From: an uncultured Acetatifactor sp.
GTDB lineage: Bacteria > Bacillota > Clostridia > Lachnospirales > Lachnospiraceae
Direction of reading: 5' to 3'
DNA: 9,586 nucleotides
NCBI GenBank assembly: GCA_910587755.1
Contig: CAJUNZ010000102.1
Coordinates: 1 to 9,586 of the forward strand
Part shown: positions 1 through 4,548 of the stretch, one piece after another
Layout: every line of letters begins with the position of its first letter
Position numbering within the stretch: position 1 is the stretch's first letter
Position numbers and translations under genes: made by a program
The notes under the pieces: model-generated
Told to the model about the DNA's origin: nothing
What the model saw: the letters and a program-made list of their open reading frames with translations, nothing else
The model's database searches: none

Positions 1-45
1 GATCGTATTCGGTGACTGGAGTTCAGACGTGTGCTCTTCCGATCT
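1..45. other. Illumina sequencing adapter (not genomic DNA)
   Basis: Bases 12-45 match exactly, as I remember it, the 34-base Illumina multiplexing index primer that begins GTGACTGGAGTTC and ends CTTCCGATCT. Bases 1-3 (GAT) fit the end of the P7 flow-cell sequence, and bases 4-11 (CGTATTCG) sit where an 8-base i7 index would be. Genomic sequence therefore starts at base 46. Translating this segment gives the peptides TGVQTCALPI and MCSSDL, typical products of adapter left in assemblies. It should be trimmed before any gene calling. Confidence 0.97.
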
Positions 46-2147
46 TACATGTTCAGCACCCTGGGAATGCCCACCGTGCCCCTGGGGGCCTTATCCGGTT
101 CCAGGGAAGGGTAGGAGAAGAGCCGCTCCAGCTTGTAATCAAACAGATTGGGCACATTTCCGGCGTTTTTCTGGCCTCCTATGCCCCGTTCGCACCGGTT
201 GCCGGAGACAAACTGCCGTCCGCCGGAAAATTTGTTCACTGTCAGACGGCAGCTGTTGGTACAGCCCCTGCACTTGGCCATGCTGGTCTCATACCGGAGG
301 GCGCAGAGCTTTTCATAGGAGAGCATGGTGGTCTCCTGGCCTTTCTGCCAGCCGTCCCTGGCGATGAGGGCGGCGCCGAAAGCCCCCATAATGCCGGCAA
401 TATCCGGACGCACGGCCTCGCATCCGGCGATTTTCTCAAAGCTGCGCAGGACGGCGTCGTTGTAGAAAGTACCTCCCTGGACCACAATATTTCTGCCCAG
501 CTCCGAGGCGTCGGAGACCTTGATCACCTTGAACAGGGCGTTCTTGATGACAGAGTAGGCCAGCCCAGCGGAGATGTCGGGCACTCCAGCCCCTTCTTTC
601 TGGGCCTGTTTTACCCTGGAGTTCATAAACACAGTACAGCGGGTGCCCAGGTCGATGGGATGGGGGGCAAAGACGGCCTCCCTGGCAAAATCCTCCACAT
701 TGTAGTTCAGGGACTTGGCGAAAGTCTCAATGAAGGAACCGCACCCGGAGGAGCAGGCTTCATTTAACAGCACGCTGTCCACGACCTGATCTTTGATCTT
801 GATGCACTTCATGTCCTGCCCGCCGATATCCAGAATACAGTCCACATCCGGGTTGAAGAAGGCAGCTGCGTGGTAGTGCGCCACGGTCTCCACTTCGCCC
901 TGGTCCAGCAGGAAAGCGGCTTTCATCAGGGCCTCACCGTAGCCGGTGGAGCAGGCTCGGGCAATGCGCACGCCCTGGGGCAGCATCTCATAGATCTCCT
1001 TCAGGGAGCGGATGGCAGTGTTCAGAGGGCTCCCGTCGTTGCTGCTGTAGAAGGAGTAGAGCAGAGCCCCGTCCTGGCCCACCAGAGCCACTTTGGTGGT
1101 GGTGGAGCCGGCGTCGATGCCCAGGAAGGCGTCTCCCTGGTAGGAGGCCAGGTCGGCTCTGCCTACCAGAGCCTGGCTGTGCCGCAGACGAAAGGCCTCG
1201 TACTCCTGCTCATGGGCAAAAAGGGGCTCCATGCGTTCCACCTCAAATTCCATCTTCAGCTCGGAGGAAAGCTTCGTCAAAAGTTCCTCCAGAGACAGGG
1301 GGCGGGGCCCCTGGGCCGCCGAATTTGAATCAAAATCAGTCGTTCCCAGCTTCTCCAGTGCGTTCAGGGCAGAACCGATGGCGGCAAAAAGGTGAGAGCT
1401 TCCCGTGTCTACGGTGTGCTCCTGGTCCAGGTGCAGTGTCCGGATAAAAGCGGCTTTCAGCTCCGACAGAAAGTGCAGGGGACCTCCCAGGAAGGCCACA
1501 TGGCCCCGGATGGGTTTCCCGCAGGCCAGACCGGAGATGGTCTGGTTTACCACGGCCTGGAAAATGGACGCGGCTAGGTCCTCCTTGGTGGCTCCTTCAT
1601 TGATCAGGGGCTGAATGTCGGTCTTGGCAAAGACGCCGCATCTGGCTGCGATATCGTAGAGAGATTTATAGTTTTTTGCATATTCGTTCAGGCCGGAGGC
1701 ATCTGTCTGGATCAGGGAGGCCATCTGGTCGATAAAAGAGCCTGTGCCTCCGGCGCAGATGCCGTTCATGCGCTGTTCCACGTTTCCATCTTCAAAGTAT
1801 ATGATTTTGGCGTCCTCGCCCCCCAGCTCAATGGCCACATCGGTCAGGGGGGCCATCTCCTGCAGGGCGGAAGCCACGGCAATGACCTCCTGGATAAAGG
1901 GAACTTCCAGGCAGCCAGCCAGGGTCAGTCCACCGGAGCCTGTGATCATGGGGTGCAGAGACAGGTTTCCAAGCTGTCCCTGTGCCTTTTCCAGAAGCCT
2001 GGAAAGGGTTTCGCGGATGTTGGCATAATGTCTTTCGTAGTCGGAAAACAGGAGATTGTGCTCCTGGTCCAGTATGGCTACCTTGACAGTGGTGGAGCCG
2101 ATGTCAATGCCGCAGGCCATGGTCTTGTCTGTATATTTGTGTTCCAT
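46..2147 (-). CDS. Tandem acyl-CoA dehydratase activase (BadF/BadG/BcrA/HgdC family), 3' end missing
   Basis: Cytoplasmic ASKHA-fold ATPase. Family members couple ATP hydrolysis to one-electron transfer into 2-hydroxyacyl-CoA dehydratases or benzoyl-CoA reductases. Two activase domains lie in tandem. Domain 1 (about 11-265) has the phosphate loop GIDIGSTT at 13-20, GGTGSF at 133-138, and C131 and C170. Domain 2 (about 341-597) has GIDAGSTT at 343-350, GSGCGSF-like SSGCGSF at 466-472, and C465 and C504. These cysteines occupy the positions that hold the subunit-bridging [4Fe-4S] cluster in HgdC. A further cluster, C626, C629, C633 and C652, opens the next region. The start is fixed by AGGAAGGA 8 bases upstream. 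Single HgdC proteins have about 260 residues; this multi-domain class usually runs to about 1400, continuing into DUF2229/HgdB-like domains. The reading frame halts after residue 700 only because the adapter supplies the last stop base. The real substrate is unknown. Confidence 0.9.
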
Positions 2148-2154
2148 GAGATCG

Positions 2155-2162
2155 TCCTTCCT
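2155..2162 (-). promoter_or_regulatory. Ribosome binding site of the activase gene
   Basis: Read on the minus strand this is AGGAAGGA, ending 7-8 bases before the ATG at 2147. It supports that start codon. Confidence 0.75.
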
Positions 2163-2184
2163 ATATTATGCTAAAGTGAGTGTC

Positions 2185-2209
2185 GACATGCAATGACATT
2201 CCAAGACAT
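2185..2209. repeat. Three GACAT repeats at 10-base spacing (possible operator)
   Basis: GACAT occurs at 2185-2189, 2195-2199 and 2205-2209, exactly one every 10 bases and so on about the same face of the helix. The third copy overlaps the -10 box of the leftward promoter and the second lies in the -35 box of the rightward promoter. The left copy is part of the palindrome TGTCGACA (2181-2188). The placement fits an operator for a regulator of both promoters, but no regulator gene is present in the window. Chance recurrence of a 5-mer is possible. Confidence 0.4.
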
Positions 2210-2220
2210 TATAGTACAAT
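2193..2220 (+). promoter_or_regulatory. Candidate sigma-A promoter for the rightward operon
   Basis: ATGACA (2193-2198, five of six matches to TTGACA) is followed after 16 bases by TACAAT (2215-2220, five of six matches to TATAAT). Transcription would start near 2227, giving a leader of about 227 bases before the ATG at 2454. It occupies the same DNA as the leftward promoter, so polymerase could probably hold only one of them at a time. No better rightward promoter is visible closer to the gene. Confidence 0.5.
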
Positions 2221-2236
2221 GGGCTGCAAAATGCAA
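2208..2236 (-). promoter_or_regulatory. Sigma-A-type promoter for the activase gene
   Basis: On the minus strand, a perfect TATAAT -10 box (2213-2208) lies 17 bases downstream of TTGCAT (2236-2231), a partial match to TTGACA. Transcription would start near 2201, giving a leader of about 53 bases before the ATG. The box is the best -10 match in the gap and its spacing is ideal. The weak -35 fits a regulated promoter. It overlaps a rightward promoter on the other strand and a set of phased GACAT repeats. Confidence 0.65.
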
Positions 2237-2310
2237 ATAGCAAAAGCTGTGAAAACTTTCTTAAAAAACTGATTTTTGTATTAAACTTGGAAAAGTCTGG
2301 TTTACTTATG

Positions 2311-2362
2311 GGGCGGGGGATGGTAGAATGTACCTGTGCGGTCGCCTGTCCCCACCCTTTTT
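2311..2362 (+). terminator. Terminator-like hairpin in the leader of the rightward operon
   Basis: The arm GGGCGGGGG (2311-2319) pairs with TCCCCACCC (2349-2357) apart from one C/A mismatch, and five T residues follow (2358-2362). The enclosed segment holds a small hairpin, GGTA (2322-2325) with TACC (2331-2334) around a 5-base loop. The long branched loop makes it less typical than the terminator at 7499-7534. It lies between the candidate rightward promoter and the first gene, so it could act as an attenuator. I do not recognise it as a known riboswitch class. Confidence 0.4.
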
Positions 2363-2453
2363 CAGTCTATTTTTGCAGGGGAAGAGATATGCGGACAAGG
2401 GGCCGGTTTTTGAGGCACTTTTTGAGTGGTGCACAGTGGGAGGATTGGACGAG

Positions 2454-3308
2454 ATGAGCAATTTTGAGAAAAAATATGGAAAGTATGCGGTCAGGAACCT
2501 GTCCCTGATGCTGATTATGTGCTATGTGGTGGGCTATGTGATAAGCCTGATCAACCAGGATTTCCTTTATTATCTGACGCTGAATCCCTATGCCATAATT
2601 CATGGGCAGGTCTGGAGGCTGTTCACCTGGATCGTGGTGCCGCCCTCATCCCTGGATCCCTTTACCATAATTATGCTGCTTTTTTACTATAATATAGGAA
2701 CCAGCCTGGAGCGAACCTGGGGCACCTACCGCTACAATGTGTACCTGTTTTCAGGCATCCTGTTCACCATACTGGGGAGTTTTGTCTGGCTGGGTTACTA
2801 TTATTTAAATGGCGGCGGCAGCATCAGCACGGTGGTGGTAAGGGAGGTGTTTCAGCAGTACTCCCGATTGTTTAACACTTATTATATCAATATGTCCATT
2901 TTCCTGGCTTTTGCCGCCACATTCCCGGATGTGCAGGTGCTTTTGATGTTCCTTATCCCGGTGAAAGTGAAATGGATGGGAGTTCTCTACGGCCTGGTGC
3001 TGCTGTATGACTTTATTTTTGTGCCCAGTATGGAAATCCGGATTGCCATTGTCTCCTCGCTGCTGAATTTTATTATCTTTTTCTTCCGTTCGAGAAACCA
3101 TATTCACATGTCTCCCAGGCAGGTGAAGCGGAGGGTGGAGTTCAGGCAGGATATCCGGCGGGCTTCCAAGGTGACAAAGCATAAATGCGCCGTGTGCGGA
3201 CAGACGGAGGATGATGATCCCGACCTGGAGTTCCGCTTCTGCTCCAAGTGCAACGGCAACTATGAATACTGTCAGGCCCACCTGTTCACACATACCCATG
3301 TAAAGTGA
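2454..3308 (+). CDS. Rhomboid-fold membrane protein with C-terminal zinc ribbon, probably non-catalytic
   Basis: A 284-residue integral membrane protein with about six hydrophobic segments (roughly 14-33, 52-64, 68-82, 94-118, 145-190 as two helices, 195-211). The loop GQVWRLFTW (51-59) and the stretch YYNIGTSLERTWG (78-90) resemble the L1 loop and second helix of rhomboids, and FLIPVKVKWM (166-175) resembles the rhomboid segment with PxKxKW. The catalytic GxSG motif is missing (NMSI at 146-149) and there is no histidine in the last helix, so proteolysis is unlikely. The cytosolic tail has a zinc-ribbon-like set: C245, C248, C263, C266, then C273, H276, H280 and H282. The start at 2454 is preceded by GGGAGG 10-11 bases upstream. 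An in-frame ATG at 2328 would add 42 non-membrane residues and overlap the leader hairpin. First gene of a four-gene cluster; 41 bases separate it from the next gene. Confidence 0.75.
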   Translation: MSNFEKKYGKYAVRNLSLMLIMCYVVGYVISLINQDFLYYLTLNPYAIIHGQVWRLFTWIVVPPSSLDPFTIIMLLFYYNIGTSLERTWGTYRYNVYLFSGILFTILGSFVWLGYYYLNGGGSISTVVVREVFQQYSRLFNTYYINMSIFLAFAATFPDVQVLLMFLIPVKVKWMGVLYGLVLLYDFIFVPSMEIRIAIVSSLLNFIIFFFRSRNHIHMSPRQVKRRVEFRQDIRRASKVTKHKCAVCGQTEDDDPDLEFRFCSKCNGNYEYCQAHLFTHTHVK

Positions 3309-3349
3309 GAGGGGGAGTCGGGGCATGTGCCCGGGAGGATTGACGCCGG

Positions 3350-4111
3350 ATGAGGGATGATGTTTCAAAGGAAGTGCTGTTTGCACAAAAATTAGAAAAG
3401 ATATGCCGGACTGCCAGGGATCAGGGGAATTGTGTCAGCACAGAGCAGGTGGCGGCGGAATTTGCGGAGCTGAATCTTGGCAGTGAAAAGCTGCAGATGG
3501 TGCTGGACTATCTGCTGGAGCGCAGGATCGCCATTGACGAACCGGGGGATCCTGACAGTTTTCTGACAGATTCCGAAAAAAATTACTTAAAGGACTACCT
3601 GGAGGGACTTGCCGCCCTGCCTGTCTGCAGCAGAAGGGAGCGGGAGGCGCTGGTCCGGGCTGCCATGACAGGGGAGAAAGGGGCCAGGCAGCGCCTGACG
3701 GAGAGCTTTCTGCCGGAGGTTGCGGACATGGCCAGGCTCTACGCCGGGCAGGGAGTGTTTGTGGAGGATTTGGTGGGAGAGGGCAATGTGGCCCTGGCGG
3801 CGGCAGTGGACGGACTCCGGGGTACGGAGGAGCCCTCTAAGGTGCCGGGGTTTCTGGCAAGGCAGATTATGGATGCCATGGAGGAACTGGTTCGGGAGTG
3901 CGCGGCCAACGCCAGGATGGATAAGAAGGCGGAGGAGCGGGTGAACCAGGTGGCGGACAAAGCCAGGGAGCTGGCAGGGGAGCTGCGCAGGAAGGTGACG
4001 CCGGAGGAGCTGTCCCGGGAGACCGGCATGTCCCTGAAAGCGGTTCAGGACGCTCTGCGCATGAGCGGCTTTAAGATAGAGGATATAGAGTATGCAGAAG
4101 ACGATCTATGA
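3350..4111 (+). CDS. Sigma-70-like protein lacking region 4 and the DNA-melting residues
   Basis: A 253-residue soluble protein that follows the layout of a group 1 sigma factor but is incomplete. Residues about 10-64 look like region 1.1 (helical, ending in acidic IDEPGDPD). Residues 75-120 match region 1.2 and the start of region 2 (YLKDYL, then RQRLTESFLPEV). YAGQGVFVEDLVGEGNVAL (131-149) closely tracks the core-polymerase-binding region 2.2, normally YxGRGxxFLDLIQEGNxGL. The following segment (163-190) keeps only ARQIMDAM where sigma factors have the aromatic YATWWIRQ melting motif, and the -10 recognition residues are gone. Residues 198-238 match region 3 (KVTPEELSRETGMSLKAV). Region 4, which binds the -35 box, is absent: the protein ends in an acidic tail. 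It may bind RNA polymerase without recognising promoters. Start at 3350 has GGGAGG 11-12 bases upstream. Its 3' end overlaps the next gene by 20 bases. Confidence 0.7.
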   Translation: MRDDVSKEVLFAQKLEKICRTARDQGNCVSTEQVAAEFAELNLGSEKLQMVLDYLLERRIAIDEPGDPDSFLTDSEKNYLKDYLEGLAALPVCSRREREALVRAAMTGEKGARQRLTESFLPEVADMARLYAGQGVFVEDLVGEGNVALAAAVDGLRGTEEPSKVPGFLARQIMDAMEELVRECAANARMDKKAEERVNQVADKARELAGELRRKVTPEELSRETGMSLKAVQDALRMSGFKIEDIEYAEDDL

Positions 4112-4514
4112 GGACTATAAATACAGTATGCAGGATGTGGGAAGGGTCTATGTGGGCTGTAAATATACTCTGGGAGAGCTGCTGGAGGCGGAGGATGTAA
4201 GCTTTAAATTTCGCCTGGTGGTACAGAGACATATCCTTCCTGAGGGGGACAGGGAGGACACCCTGGAAACCCATCTGTACTATCTGTCCCGGGAGAGTTT
4301 TCTGGTAAAGATCTATCAGCAGCTGAAGGCCCGGGTGAAGGTAAATGTGATCCAGGAGAAAAAAGGCATTCTGGGAGGCCGGGCACAGAAACAGTATGTG
4401 ACAAAGCAGATGGGGGTGGAAGAGCTGGCGGCCCTGTCCCCGAAGGAAAAGGAGCAGGTGGGGCTTGTGATCCAGGAAATTTCCGTGAGTAAACTGGCCC
4501 TGTCGGCGTTTTGA
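4092..4514 (+). CDS. Unrecognised 140-residue protein, coupled to the sigma-like gene
   Basis: I do not recognise this family. The product is a small soluble protein without signal peptide, membrane segment or cysteine cluster. The N-terminal half is rich in tyrosine and acidic residues (several Tyr in residues 1-30). The middle (about 40-90) alternates hydrophobic and charged residues and could form beta strands followed by a helix. A basic stretch with KKGILGGRAQK (about 95-105) precedes an acidic helix (VEELAALSPKEKEQVG). The ATG at 4092 lies inside the preceding gene, 20 bases before its stop, with GAGG 9 bases upstream. Met13 (4128) is a poorer alternative with its GAGG 14 bases away. 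The overlap suggests translational coupling and matched amounts of the two proteins, so a partner role with the sigma-like protein is plausible but unproven. Confidence 0.7.
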   Translation: MQKTIYEDYKYSMQDVGRVYVGCKYTLGELLEAEDVSFKFRLVVQRHILPEGDREDTLETHLYYLSRESFLVKIYQQLKARVKVNVIQEKKGILGGRAQKQYVTKQMGVEELAALSPKEKEQVGLVIQEISVSKLALSAF

Positions 4515-4536
4515 AGTTTGACAGAGATTATAATAC

Positions 4537-4542
4537 AAGGAG
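4537..4542 (+). promoter_or_regulatory. Ribosome binding site fixing the M16C peptidase start
   Basis: AAGGAG ends 6 bases before the ATG at 4549. A GTG directly before it (4546) would leave only 3 bases, too few for normal initiation, so 4549 is preferred. Confidence 0.8.
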
Positions 4543-4548
4543 AAAGTG

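Noticed and set aside
12..767. A 251-residue plus-strand frame opening at base 12.
   Set aside because: Its first residues are translated adapter, and the rest is antisense to the well-conserved activase. It is an artefact.
2328..2453. An N-terminal extension of the rhomboid-like protein from the ATG at 2328.
   Set aside because: It lies inside the terminator-like hairpin, has a poor ribosome binding site, and adds 42 residues with no rhomboid resemblance. The ATG at 2454 has GGGAGG at a workable distance.
2438..3342. The same 10-mer GGGAGGATTG before two consecutive genes (2438-2447 and 3333-3342).
   Set aside because: The match centres on the Shine-Dalgarno sequence, which is expected to recur. 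The extra shared bases are too few to claim a common regulatory element.
4518..4534. Perfect TTGACA (4518-4523) and TATAAT (4529-4534) hexamers before the peptidase gene.
   Set aside because: They are only 5 bases apart, so they cannot work together. A start set by this TATAAT would fall near 4541, inside the ribosome binding site of the next gene.
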